Positions 40,499-50,723 of a stretch of DNA of 64,000 nt are shown here, piece after piece; positions within the stretch are counted from its first letter, which is position 1; each line of letters opens with the position of its first letter. The DNA is taken from assembly GCA_025558095.1 (NCBI GenBank), contig JAIVFI010000002.1, positions 1,116,001 through 1,180,000 on the forward strand, in the 5' to 3' direction. Under the pieces are notes generated by a model. That model made no database searches and had not been told where the DNA came from. It worked only from the letters and a program-made list of their open reading frames with translations. This stretch comes from Hyaloraphidium curvatum (Eukaryota > Monoblepharomycota > Hyaloraphidiomycetes > Hyaloraphidiales > Hyaloraphidiaceae). The translations under genes were made by a program, and so were the position numbers.

Positions 40499-43422
40499 AT
40501 GCCGTCCGTCGGCGATTCGCTGTCGATGACGGCGCTCGCGCCGCCCAACTCTGGGCGGCGGCGGTCGTCCGTCAAGCCGCACGTGCCCTCCCCGCTCTCC
40601 TCCCAGCCGCCCAAAAACGCCCCCGAGCGGCTGCCGCGCCGCCCGTCGACGCCCGCCGACAAGGCGCACCCGCCGCCGCACCAGCCGCACGCGCACGCGC
40701 CGCCGCCGACGACGCTGATCAAGTCTTTCCCGGTACCCGAGCCCCTGCACGCCAAGTACGCCGCCGAGCTGCCGTTCCTGCCCGTGCCGGACCTAGACGG
40801 CACGCTGGAGCGGTACCTGGCGTCGGTGCGGCCCTTTCTGAACGACCTCGACTGGGAGGTCACCACCAACGCCGTGCGCGAGTTCGCCGCCCCCGGCGGG
40901 CCTGGAAGGTTGCTGCAGCAGCGGCTGGTGCAGCGCGCAAAGGAGGCAGAGGCGCTGGGGCAGAGCGGGTACCTGAAGGAGCTGCACCGCTGCGCGGACG
41001 GTATCGTCCAGCCGACCAGGGCGAGCTGGGTGAGTGATCCACCTCCAGTCATCGTCTCCTGGGCAGCCTTTTCTGACGGAATGATCTGCTGCCCTTGCGA
41101 TTGGCTTCATCGGCGCCCACAGCTCATTGATTGGTGGAACGAGTACTCGTACTGCGCCTTCCGCGACATGACGCCCATCAACGTCAACTACTTCTTCGTC
41201 TTCCCCGACGACAGGCGCACCGGCCCCGAGGCCCTGCGTTACATGAAGGGCAAGGGTGCCGAGATCCAGATCAAGCGCGGCGCGGCCATGATCCACGCCG
41301 CGATGGAGTTCCGCGAGCAGCTTCGGAGCGGCACGCTGCCGGCCGACAAGATGGGCAAGCCGGCGCAGCAGATGGACATGAACCAGTACCGGTACCTGTT
41401 CAACGCGTGCCGAATCCCGGCCATGCCGTCGGATTACGTGGCGACGTACCCCGGCGAGGAGAACTGGCACGTCACGGTGATGTGCATGAACAAGATCTGG
41501 TCGTTCGAGACCAAGAAGGACGGCAAGCTGATGAGCGTCGACGAAATCGAGCTGCAAGTCCGCCGCATCGTCGAAGACTCTCCCTCTACCTCCGCCGCCC
41601 CGCTCGGTGTCCTCACCGCCGGCGACCGCGACGCCTGGTCCGCCTCGCGCCCCCTCCTCCTCTCCGCGCACCCCTCCCACCCCGAGATCCTCCGCGTCGT
41701 CGAGTCCTCGGCCTTCATGCTATGCCTGGACCAGACCATGCCCACCACGCGGGCCGAGGTCGCGCGCGCGTGCTGGCACGGAGATGGGCAGAACAGGTGG
41801 TTCGACAAGTCGTTCCAGCTGATCGCGTTTGCGAACGGCAAGTGTGGGTTCAACGGGGAGCACAGCATGATGGACGCCACGCCCACCGCGAGGTTCGTTG
41901 GCTTCGCAGTGCCGCAGTGACAACGATCAGCTGACTATTGATTCCAGGCTCGGCGACTTCATCTGCGCACGCCTTCTCTCGGTCCGCTTCGGGGAGCCCC
42001 TTGCCCTCGACGACCCGAGCCTCCCCGAGCCGCAACCCCTCGAATTCCACCCCCCCGCCTCCCTCATCCCCGCCATCGCCGCCAGCCTGGACCACTTTTC
42101 CCGCACCGTCGCGCGGCACGACCTGCACGTGCTCCGCTACACCTCGTACGGCAAATCCCTCCCCAAATCCGCCGGCATGTCCCCCGACTCCTTCGTGCAG
42201 ATGGCCTTCCAGCTGGCTTACTACCGGGCCCACGGGCAGTGGGTCGCGACCTACGAGAGCGCCGGGATGCGGCGCTACCTGTGGGGCCGCACCGAGACGT
42301 GCCGCTCCGTGTCGACCGAGAGCGTGGACCTCGTCCGGGGTTGGCACGATCCCGACGTCTCGGCGTCGGAAAAGGCGGTGCTGCTGCGGGCGGCGTGCAA
42401 GAGCCAGAGCAAGTACATGGCCGAGTGCCTCGCCGGGCACGGAGTGGACAGGCACCTGCTCGGCCTGCGGCTGAGTTTGGCCAAGGACGAGCACGTGCCG
42501 GCGATCTACGCCGATCCCGCGTACGCCGTGTCGAGCCACTGGACGATGAGCACGAGCCAGATCCCGAGCGAGTACTTTGACGGGTACGGGTGGGGAGAGG
42601 TCGTGCCTGGTGGGTGCCACGGCGGGCCATCCGGCGGAACTTTTGCTCACCCGCGCGCCTTCAGACGGTTTCGGTTTGGCCTACATGGTCCGCGAACATT
42701 CGATCCACGTCAACGTTACGGGCCTCATCGGCGCTGAGGGCGACACCGAGGCGGACGGCAGCGAGATGCACCCCAACCGCGTGTCGCGGATGGTCCACCT
42801 GCTCGAGGAGATCTTCGACGAAATGCGCGACGTTATCAATGAGGCCAAGCGCGAGGAGGAGGAGCAGAAGAAAGCGCAGGAGGCCGCGAGCAGGGAGATC
42901 GCGGACCTCATGGCGCACCGCGAGCAGCTCGCCGCCGAACCGCTCCGGCGCCCGCCGAGCTCCTCGATCGAGGCCATCAACGAGGCCCGCCCGAGGCTGG
43001 ACACCTTCTTCTCGCACGACCACACCACCGCCGCCTCGCAGATCATCTCGCACGCCGAGCGCGAGCACGGCTCCGGCGGCGCGCTCCGCGCCCGCAGGGT
43101 GTCGGTGGCCTCGCTCGGCACCGCCGGCATCCCGAGGCCCATGTCGCCCCTGCACCCGCAGCCCTCGCAGACCCCGCCGCCGGCGACGATCGAGACCGCG
43201 GGCACGCAGGGCATCGGCGTCGACGCCGTCGGCCTGTCGCTCGCGTACCCGTCGCGGCACACGCTGGCCGAGATGGTGTACAACGACGAGGACGGGCTGC
43301 TTGAGGGGCTGGGGCACGTGGACCTGGAGGACGTGATGGAGGCGAAGATGCCGCAGCCGCAGAGCACGGGGAGGCTCGGGTTCCTGGGGAGGAGGCTGGC
43401 TGCGATCTGGGGCTGGGAATGA
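40499..43422 (+). CDS. carnitine/choline acyltransferase with C-terminal coiled-coil extension (906 aa)
   Basis: Exons 40499-41029, 41123-41892, 41948-42609 and 42665-43422. After a Pro-rich leader comes the acyltransferase core: FPVPEPLHAKYAAELPFLPV, WWNEYSYCAFRDMTPINVNY (typical of carnitine acetyl- and octanoyl-transferases) and the catalytic His424 in FNGEHSMMDATP. The region of STS is HWTMSTSQIPSEYFDGYGWG, and the DGFGLAYMV...HVNVTG block closes the fold at about residue 680. They move acyl groups between CoA and carnitine at peroxisome, mitochondrion or cytosol. Unusually, about 220 extra residues follow, starting with a charged coiled coil (EEIFDEMRDVINEAKREEEE, residues about 690-760) and ending in a short GFLGRRLAAIWGWE tail. 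No obvious peroxisomal targeting signal; no clear mitochondrial leader. Confidence 0.88.
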
Positions 43423-43580
43423 GGGGATGCATAGATCGTTGGCGTCACGGTTGCTGTAGTTGCGCGTGCGTAGAATTGGATGCGTTTCTGGACAACCTTT
43501 TGTTCTCGACAGCTTTGAATACTGGCGAGGTGGCGTCCGAGGGGCGACGAGGGGAGTAAACCAAAAACGCCCAACGAATC

Positions 43581-44753
43581 ATGGCCCCCCGCGACGCCGC
43601 CCTGCCGCAGAAGCCCGTCGACCCGTGGATTCCCGAGATCTTCCTCCGCATCGCCGGCCTGCTCGACTTGCGGTCGATCCTCCGCGTCGCCTCCGCGAGC
43701 AGACGCCTCAGAGACCTCGCATCGGACGCGGCCGCATTCGCACATCTCGGACCGCAGCTCGACCCGCTTGCCTTCCTCGGCCCCGAAAGAATCGGAGAGA
43801 TGGCCGCGGGGCGAGGGTGGATGGCGGTCGCGTCGGACATGGCATCGTTGACGTGCCGCGGCTGCGCGTGCGGCACCGTCGGCTTCCTCATGGTGCCCCG
43901 CCTCGAACGGCTCTGTGGAGACTGCCAGATCAAAGTCGTCTCCGCGGACAAGAGTCTGGGCCCGAAGAAGAAGTGGCGAGGCAAAGGAGCGCCGGCTTCT
44001 CGGCGCAAATCGGTGCCGGTCGGATGGGAGCCCTCGCTGTACTTCAACGGCTTTGATTTCCCGACCACGCCATCTATCATCATCAACGGTGCCGAGGCAG
44101 GTGCCGGAGACAGGTTGCGGGAGCTCCTCTCCAGCCAGGACAACAGGTTCTTTACGATCGGCATCCGAGGCCAGGTCCTGGTCGAAAAAGAGCTGGAGGT
44201 CGAGTGGCCCATGAAGCTCTTGGGGCTTGGGGAAGATGCGTCGCTTCTCATGGTTTGGAGCAAACTGGTGGTGGCTTCGTCGTGCGTGATCCAGGACCTC
44301 GAGATCAAGACCACCTGCTGGGGTCCCGACTTTGATCCCGAGGAGTTCTTCCATGCTCCCGAGGACTCGGATCAGTTTGCTGCGATAGTAAATCTGGGCT
44401 ATCTGATCCTCCGTGGATGCCGTATCGACACGGTTTGCGGGCTGGGCCTGACGGTCGCCACAGATGCGACGAGGGCGTTCATGGAAGGCTGCGACGTGAC
44501 GACGAACGCAACCGGAAACGGAGTGCATGCCTACCCTGGATGCGTCTTTTCTGCCGTCGACAACACCTTCCGCGAGAACCTGTTCCACATCGTGGTGCCT
44601 CGGGATGCTACCGAAGAGGTTCGCGACGATCTCGTTCTGCGCAACCTCATGGATGAATCCTTCGCCGGACACGTTGAGCCCGTCTTGAGGCTCTGTGACC
44701 AGGAAGAGCTGCCCGTGAGCAAGATCCAGCCGTGGACGGTCGGGCTCAAGTGA
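43581..44753 (+). CDS. F-box protein with a beta-helix-like repeat region (390 aa)
   Basis: Intronless. The N-terminus has a degenerate F-box (PWIPEIFLRIAGLLDLRSIL, residues 15-45). A CRGCACGTVGF...CGDC segment around residues 95-120 has paired cysteines that may bind zinc. The C-terminal half (about 230-370) reads as short repeated strands (VVASSCVIQDLEIKT, LILRGCRIDTVCGLGLTVA, AFMEGCDVTTNATGNGVHAY), as in right-handed parallel beta-helix (FBXO11/CASH-type) domains. In FBXO11-like proteins this part binds substrates. The F-box is weak and the call is on pattern. Confidence 0.6.
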   Translation: MAPRDAALPQKPVDPWIPEIFLRIAGLLDLRSILRVASASRRLRDLASDAAAFAHLGPQLDPLAFLGPERIGEMAAGRGWMAVASDMASLTCRGCACGTVGFLMVPRLERLCGDCQIKVVSADKSLGPKKKWRGKGAPASRRKSVPVGWEPSLYFNGFDFPTTPSIIINGAEAGAGDRLRELLSSQDNRFFTIGIRGQVLVEKELEVEWPMKLLGLGEDASLLMVWSKLVVASSCVIQDLEIKTTCWGPDFDPEEFFHAPEDSDQFAAIVNLGYLILRGCRIDTVCGLGLTVATDATRAFMEGCDVTTNATGNGVHAYPGCVFSAVDNTFRENLFHIVVPRDATEEVRDDLVLRNLMDESFAGHVEPVLRLCDQEELPVSKIQPWTVGLK

Positions 44754-44913
44754 ACACTGGAGGCGGACACGACGTTGAGTGAACGAACGGCATGGTGGTT
44801 GGGACGGGAGACAACAGGGTGGAGTAGAAGGTTCATTCGAAGAGTGAAGAACAATGCTAAATATCAAATCACGCGAACGAAAGCAATCCGCACGCCAGTC
44901 AAATTCGTCAAAG

Positions 44914-46124
44914 TTAGTCGTAGTCGCTAAGGTCCCTGAGCAACCCGTCCTCCACGCGCTCCTCCCCGTCTAGAAGGTCGAACGGCACCCGCATCCCGTA
45001 CGCGTCCTTGTACGCCTCCTCCCAATCCGGATCGATCCCAGCCAGCCGCATCCACATCCTTTGCTCCGAAGATAAAAACTGCTCCCCAAGCTCGACCGAG
45101 GTCACAGGCGCACGAAATGCAGCTTCAACGGCGGGAAGATCCGCGATGCGGAGGTGCAACCGGATGTTCCTGTCAAGAACGAGCTTCTTCGCGCGGGGCA
45201 CAACACCGTTCAGGAAAATGGCAGTGCAAATGTAGACCAAGTGTAGCATACGAAGTGGCTGACGGTCGCTCACTTCCACCAAGGAGAAGAGTGGTGTCTC
45301 GTTCTGTAGAGACCAATGCACGAAAAGATCCATGGGCAGGAACTGCGGGTGTCGAGCGAGCTGGTCGGGATGTATGGATCGCCGCTTAGTGTCTTCAGGC
45401 AGCCGACCAGGCGCGGGTGCTTTTGGGCAAGGTGGTCCAGAAACGGCCCGTCGGAATCCCAGCACCAGAGAGACAAGCTCTGGAGATTAGGACAGTCCAG
45501 TTCAATACGTCTCGCCAAATTTATCGCCAGTGGCCCGGTCCCGAGCCCAAAGCAGATGTCCCCAAGGGCCACAGAACGGATCGACGCCGGCAGCTTGAGC
45601 CGAGCAACAACGTCCTTCATGCGCTCATCATTGGGATCAAAGTCCACCAAAGCGAGCTTTTCCATCTTCAAAACGTGGCGGAAAGCTCTGTGGGCGCCGG
45701 CCCGTGTCATGTGTCGGAGGCACAAGGACAGCTCCCGAAGCTCCCTGAACGCGGTCAAACACGTTGAGATCTCTTCTGCCTGGAGGCGATCAGACAGATC
45801 GAGATTCCTGACCAATGGAGTCAGGTTGCCGTTGGCCACCAGCGGCTCAAAGGCCTCGAAGTGGTCGCCATTCACGACGAGCGACCAGAGAAGCACGGGC
45901 ATCACCAGCGAGTGAAACAAGCTCGAGACGCTTGCGCATCGTGCTAAAGACTTCAAGTGCCCCATCGCCTTGAGACGGCCGAAGATTTGCAGGAGCAGCT
46001 CCGGCGGAAGAGACGTTGAGTCACCGGGAACGTCGTCCGGGGCAGGGGGAGACGCGGTGGCCTCTCCAGCGCCCGCGGTCGGTGGAGCCCGAGTCCCAGA
46101 CCGACGAGAAGATCTGAGATCCAT
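44914..46124 (-). CDS. F-box protein (387 aa), paralogue of the gene at 11.1 kb
   Basis: Exons 46124-45408 and 45360-44914, joined by a 47-nt phase-0 intron (GTCGGC...GACCAG) with a CACTAAG branch-like sequence. The F-box is SLPPELLLQIFGRLKAMGHL (about residues 38-80). Leucine-rich repeats follow (RLKLPASIRSVALGD, LDCPNLQSLSLW). The C-terminal exon contains RIADLPAVEAAFRA and SEQRMWMRLAG, which align with the 11.1-kb paralogue, and ends in an acidic DLSDYD tail. ATG 46124 was chosen because the longer frame upstream has no clear protein-like leader and would run into the divergent ZIP gene start. Presumably an SCF adaptor; substrate unknown. Confidence 0.75.
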
Positions 46125-46255
46125 TTTTTGTGCCAGAGAGGGCCAGCGGTTGGTTGTGTCAACGCGGCAGGGGTCGGGTGTAGCCGAGGGGGCGCGCGGG
46201 CGCGAACCGCCGCGCCTGTTGGCAGACCTCTTCCGGCGTTGCCCCACTGCCCGCC
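46125..46255. promoter_or_regulatory. short divergent promoter (F-box and ZIP genes)
   Basis: Only 131 bp separates the two divergent ATGs, so the promoters must overlap each other or a 5' UTR. No element assigned. Confidence 0.4.
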
Positions 46256-47761
46256 ATGGCGTCCTACGCGGCGCGAATCCTCTCGTTGCTGCTGTTATTT
46301 GCGCTCGCCGCCGCGTGCGCCGCGCAGATCGTGTCGGTCAAGACGGCCACGCGCTCCGTCGCCGGCGCGACGCGCGCCGTCTACCACGGCGGCCACGCAC
46401 ACGCCGGGCACGAGGGGGGCCATTCTCACGGCCATTCACATGGACATTCGGGCCACGGGCACGCCCACGCGCACGAGGAGGAGCATCTGCACGACATGGA
46501 GGAGCACGGCCACGCGGACCACGCGTCGGCCCACGGAGGACACTCTCATGGCGGACATTCCCACGCGGACCATTCCCATGGAGATCATTCGCATGGAGGG
46601 CGCGGTGGCGATCATACTCATGGAGCCGCTGCCGGGAAGGTCGCGGACAAGGAAGAACCGACCAGTGAGACCTTCCAAGGCATTCCGCAGACAGCAACCA
46701 ACACGCCTCCGATTCCAGCAGCTTCGTTTGCCTCCTACATTCCCTCGTTCCTGCCGCCAACCCTCGTCGCCATGCTCGCCCAGCTCCTGATTCCGCACAT
46801 ATCCACCTCAATGCTCTCCCCCGTCCTCGACGCCCTCCCTCCGGCTGCCATGGCCGCCGCCCTGTGTTTTGCCGGCGGCAGTGTGGTTGGCGAGGTATTC
46901 CTGCACGGCGTCGGCGAACGGATGCACGGACATGGACACGACCATGGAGGCCACGGGCACCACGAAGGCGGCGGGCTGCCGTACGAGCAGGCCGTCCTCG
47001 TCGGCATCCTGGCCTTCTTTGCCCTGGGCAGGCTGCTGGATGCGCTGCTTTCGGGTGCCGAGGGCGGAAGCAAGGAAAAGGCCGAACCGGCCGTGCCCGC
47101 TGAGGAAAGCACGGACGAGAAGGAGGCTCCAAAGGAGGACACGCGCCGACGCACGCGAGCCTCTGCCCAAGCCGAGCACGATCACCAATCGGAGCACGAC
47201 CACGACCACGCCCACGACCACGCCCACGATTCGGCCCACTTCCACGGCCCGCACGCCTCGAAGCGGCCCTCGCCCGCCCTCGCCCTGCACCACCTCTCCG
47301 CCCTCTCCCACTCCCTCCTCGACTCCCTCGCCCTCTCCGTCCCCTTCTTCCTGCACCCCTCCCCACCCTGGCCGGCGCTCGCCGCTGTCCTCCTCCACGA
47401 GGTCCCGCACCGCGCCGCCGCGCTGCTCGTCGGCAAGGCCCTCGGCGGCGACGCGCGGCAGCTCGGGCTGTGGGGCGGCACCGGTGTCTTGTTGGGCTGG
47501 GGATGCGGGTGGCTGCTTTCCGCGGCGGGGGCGGGGATGGGCGACCGCGAGGCGTGGGAGGGGGTTGCGGCGGGGGCGATGCTCTACGTGGGGATGGTGG
47601 GGGTGCTGGGGGAGGTGGCGGGACATTCGCACGGGCACGGGGAGGATCACCACGGGCACGGGCATGGGGGCGGGGGGAACAAGTTTGGGAGGGCGCTCGT
47701 AGAGATCATCGGGCTCGCGGCGGGAATGGCGAGCGCGGGGCTGGTCAAGCACGAGCATTGA
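46256..47761 (+). CDS. ZIP-family (SLC39/KE4-like) zinc transporter, histidine-rich
   Basis: Intronless, 501 aa. A signal peptide (LLLLFALAAACAAQ) precedes a luminal His-rich region at 45-125 (HGGHAHAGHEGGHSHGHSHG and similar) and a second His block at 305-335. Membrane segments fit the ZIP fold, with GGSVVGEVFLHGVGE as the first conserved segment and FVHGPHASKR-type loops. It resembles ZIP7/YKE4 of the ER/Golgi, which moves zinc into the cytosol. The family's metal motifs are altered: HNxxDG appears as HSLLDS and HEIPHE as HEVPHR, so the last acid is missing. That could change selectivity or leave a non-transporting protein; transport was not tested. Confidence 0.8.
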   Translation: MASYAARILSLLLLFALAAACAAQIVSVKTATRSVAGATRAVYHGGHAHAGHEGGHSHGHSHGHSGHGHAHAHEEEHLHDMEEHGHADHASAHGGHSHGGHSHADHSHGDHSHGGRGGDHTHGAAAGKVADKEEPTSETFQGIPQTATNTPPIPAASFASYIPSFLPPTLVAMLAQLLIPHISTSMLSPVLDALPPAAMAAALCFAGGSVVGEVFLHGVGERMHGHGHDHGGHGHHEGGGLPYEQAVLVGILAFFALGRLLDALLSGAEGGSKEKAEPAVPAEESTDEKEAPKEDTRRRTRASAQAEHDHQSEHDHDHAHDHAHDSAHFHGPHASKRPSPALALHHLSALSHSLLDSLALSVPFFLHPSPPWPALAAVLLHEVPHRAAALLVGKALGGDARQLGLWGGTGVLLGWGCGWLLSAAGAGMGDREAWEGVAAGAMLYVGMVGVLGEVAGHSHGHGEDHHGHGHGGGGNKFGRALVEIIGLAAGMASAGLVKHEH

Positions 47762-47932
47762 TGGATGTTGAAGGGTAGGCGGATGTACTTTATTCGGCGA
47801 TGCAGGAGCTGAACATGGCTTCGTAGTTCGACGGATGCGAGCCCGTCAAATTTTGTCCGGCTTTTGTCCTCACTGGCAAAAGAGCTCCCCGTCGCTTCGT
47901 GCGCTGAGCATCAATCCGAACCAAAAGCAATC

Positions 47933-50545
47933 ATGAGCGAGCGGAAGCCTACGGCGGCCGAGCTGAAGGAGGACGGCAATAAGAAGTTCCTGGACAAGCG
48001 CTACGACATGGCGCTTGCTTGCTACCGCCGCGCCCTGGCCGCCCCCGATGCCGACGTTCATTCCTTGGTCTCGATCCTTCTCAATCTGGGAATCAGCTTT
48101 GCTCGCACTGGGCAGCAGAAGACCAGCATCCTGATGTCTCTGGCCGCTTCGGTCCTAGCCGTCGGGGACAACGCAAGGCATGGCAAGGCGTTGATCCGAG
48201 CCGCGTCGGCGCTGCTGGCCGAGGGGCACAAAGTGGCGGCGGCTTACGCTTTGGCGGCAGGGATGAAGCTGGCTCCGGAGCTGTGTGCGCCACAGGCGGC
48301 CGAGTGGGGCTTGGACAACTTTGGCACCCAGCGGGCCTTTGTTCTTGCTGCCGCGGATTCCATTGAATGGATCGCACTCCCCGCGCCGTCTGGATCAGCC
48401 AGTGCCTCTGTGCTGCGCGAGCAGGGCAACGTGCTTTTTGCCGCGGGATCGCACGGACCGGCTTTGGAGCTGTACCTCGAGGCGCTTGCCTCCCATCCTG
48501 CCCTGGCTACCGTGCGCGCGATCCTCAGCAACATCTCGGCCTGCCAGCGGCGGAGGGGTGATGAGGTGGAGGCGGCTGAGAAAGCTATTGCGGCGATTGC
48601 GCTGGGCTCGTCAGCCAGGTCTTTTGCGCGGCTTGCGGAGGGGCTGACGGACATGGGCGAAACCTCGCGCGCCGTCGCCGTTTGCACTGCCGGCTTGCAC
48701 AAGGATCCGGGATCGGCGGAGCTCAAGAAGCTGCTTGACTCGATCGGTCCTTCAGCCGCTGCAGACACGTTGCGCAGATCGGAAAGCTCGAGGCAGAACG
48801 ACGAGACCCTGGAATCGCGCCTGGAGTCCAATCGTCGGATGAACGAGATGGTCGCAAGACTGGGACGGGCGCCGGGGCTGCCATTTACTCTCGACGTGCG
48901 GGTCAAGCCATTCCATCGCGAGCTAAGCCGCGATCAGTGGCCAGTCGGATGCGAAGCTTTGAAGAGGCAGTGGCAGACGAAGCTTGAACTGGGCTACGAG
49001 GAAGCACGGAGCACCGGAATGCACGAAATGCGGTTCAAGGAGCCGGCGATCGACAGAGGTCACGACACGGACTGGCTCAAGCGGCTCGGGCCCGGCATTA
49101 CCGACCGCCAGTTCGCCGAGTGGATGTTGACTCCCGAGCGGGGTTTCCCCGTGCGTTTTGCCCCCCGCCTGTCTTACGGAAGCGCGATACGCGGGCCGGG
49201 TGCCGACGTGCGCATGGTCCACAGCTTTGGCAACGCAGCCGTCCGGAACGAGATCCTCACCGCGGGCAAAACTCACGTCGCGGTCGGCTTTGTGGACCTT
49301 GCGACATTGCTCTCGGCCAAGCTCGCTGGCGCTCCGAAAGCGCTCAAGTGGTACGGGTTCGAAGCTGCCTCGCATTCGGTGGCCAAGACCATGGTGATCG
49401 TGGCGATGCTGGAGTCGGGTGCGTCTGTGGACGACTTGCTTGAAGTCTGGTACTCGGCGACGTGGACCGAATCGGGGTGGAAGGCCTTCCGCGAGGCCAT
49501 CGATCGCATGGACATCGACTCTTTCCGCGGTCGTGAGATTGACTCGGAGGTTCGCGCTTGGCTGCACCTTTGGAGGACCAGTCCCCGAGTCGCAATCGAA
49601 GAGGCAAGGAAGGAGATCTTCCTCGGACGCACGCGTTCCCAGAGCGACATCGCCAACTTCGTTGATCGCTCGGACAGGGTTGCCGTCATGGCCTACACGG
49701 TTTCTGGGGACTTGCCGTTGGACCGCGGGATCCCGATCTGCGCAAACGTAACGATGTTTCGGATGCTCCCTGGATACGCGAGGCAGCCGCACGAGCACTT
49801 CCTGTTCTCGATCTCGCAGGACGAGCTTTGGCCGAGGCGCAGGGCGGGATCGAAGGACGTTGTTCGTGCTGGGGTCGAATACCTGCGGGACCGCGTCGGA
49901 TGGCTTCGGACGGCTATCGAGCAAGGAATCGTGCGCATTTCGGGCCTCGAAGTCGCGATGGTCGAGCCAGGGGCTGCCATCAACCGCCGCATCCGCTCGC
50001 TCGGGCCTTGGACCATGAGCTGGAGCAACGTGTGCGACTACATGACGCCGGCCGACTTCCACCGCGTGGCGCGCGAGTGCAGCGCGGACGAGGACACGGT
50101 GCACTACACCTACTCCATGAACTGGAGATACGACGTGAAGAACTCGTTCGTGCTCGACTGTCCTTCCTCGGAAGGTCGCATGCTGGCGCTGACGCAGGCC
50201 AAGAAAGCCATCGAGGCCATGTACCAGCTGCGTGGGATCCATAAGCTGCTGCTCAGTCCTCCAATCGACAACGCGCTCAACATTGCCGACTACGGCCTGA
50301 GCCTGGCGTCGTACCGGAAATGGGTGGCCGCGTTCTGCAAGACCGCTGGCAGCGAGGTCAACGTCGCCATGGTGGAGCTGCAACCGTACACCCTGCTCTC
50401 GCAGGCCAACAACATCATCTACTTTTCGTTCACGTACGACACCAACATCAAGTTTGAGAACGCAAATACCGACGGCGTCGGCTGGGATCAGCAGGAGTTG
50501 GAGAAAGCGATGGCGAGGATGGGAATGAAGGGCGAGAGGAAGTAG
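47933..50545 (+). CDS. TPR-containing protein with a large unrecognised C-terminal region (870 aa)
   Basis: Intronless. ATG 47933 is the first AUG in frame; earlier frame starts are not ATG. The N-terminus (about 10-90) is a TPR-like helix pair series (AAELKEDGNKKFLDKRYDMA), with a second similar helical array to about 290. The remaining 580 residues are globular, with conserved-looking Trp/Gly clusters (WYGFEAASHSVAKTMVIVAM, WYSATWTESGWKAFREAID, SFGNAAVRNEILTAGKT). They recall the DUF4470/DNAAF3-type fusions with TPRs in some fungi, but I could not match motifs reliably. No signal or membrane segment. Function unknown; TPRs suggest a scaffold or chaperone-adaptor role. Confidence 0.7.
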   Translation: MSERKPTAAELKEDGNKKFLDKRYDMALACYRRALAAPDADVHSLVSILLNLGISFARTGQQKTSILMSLAASVLAVGDNARHGKALIRAASALLAEGHKVAAAYALAAGMKLAPELCAPQAAEWGLDNFGTQRAFVLAAADSIEWIALPAPSGSASASVLREQGNVLFAAGSHGPALELYLEALASHPALATVRAILSNISACQRRRGDEVEAAEKAIAAIALGSSARSFARLAEGLTDMGETSRAVAVCTAGLHKDPGSAELKKLLDSIGPSAAADTLRRSESSRQNDETLESRLESNRRMNEMVARLGRAPGLPFTLDVRVKPFHRELSRDQWPVGCEALKRQWQTKLELGYEEARSTGMHEMRFKEPAIDRGHDTDWLKRLGPGITDRQFAEWMLTPERGFPVRFAPRLSYGSAIRGPGADVRMVHSFGNAAVRNEILTAGKTHVAVGFVDLATLLSAKLAGAPKALKWYGFEAASHSVAKTMVIVAMLESGASVDDLLEVWYSATWTESGWKAFREAIDRMDIDSFRGREIDSEVRAWLHLWRTSPRVAIEEARKEIFLGRTRSQSDIANFVDRSDRVAVMAYTVSGDLPLDRGIPICANVTMFRMLPGYARQPHEHFLFSISQDELWPRRRAGSKDVVRAGVEYLRDRVGWLRTAIEQGIVRISGLEVAMVEPGAAINRRIRSLGPWTMSWSNVCDYMTPADFHRVARECSADEDTVHYTYSMNWRYDVKNSFVLDCPSSEGRMLALTQAKKAIEAMYQLRGIHKLLLSPPIDNALNIADYGLSLASYRKWVAAFCKTAGSEVNVAMVELQPYTLLSQANNIIYFSFTYDTNIKFENANTDGVGWDQQELEKAMARMGMKGERK

Positions 50546-50723
50546 ATGCTTCCGTGGATGATCTCCGTGATGCAGCGAGCACGCCTATTATTTCGATCCC
50601 CACTCTAGCTGATCCCTCCGAAGATGTCGAGAGCTGGTCGCTCGATCCGCCGGATGTGGTCGAAATTCGAAGCGTCGTTCAGTTGTGACTGAGTGCCCCC
50701 TACCGTGTTCTTCAACGGCTCTC

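Noticed and set aside
42681-44867. A 728-aa minus-strand frame
   Set aside because: Spans two genes and their intergene on the opposite strand; no recognisable domain; shadow.
45361-45407. Frameshift in the F-box gene at 44.9 kb
   Set aside because: The apparent frame change is explained by a 47-nt intron with GT/AG ends and a branch-like CACTAAG; the paralogue at 11 kb has an intron at the same place.
48923-50383. A 486-aa minus-strand frame
   Set aside because: Antisense to the TPR protein gene, with no domain support.
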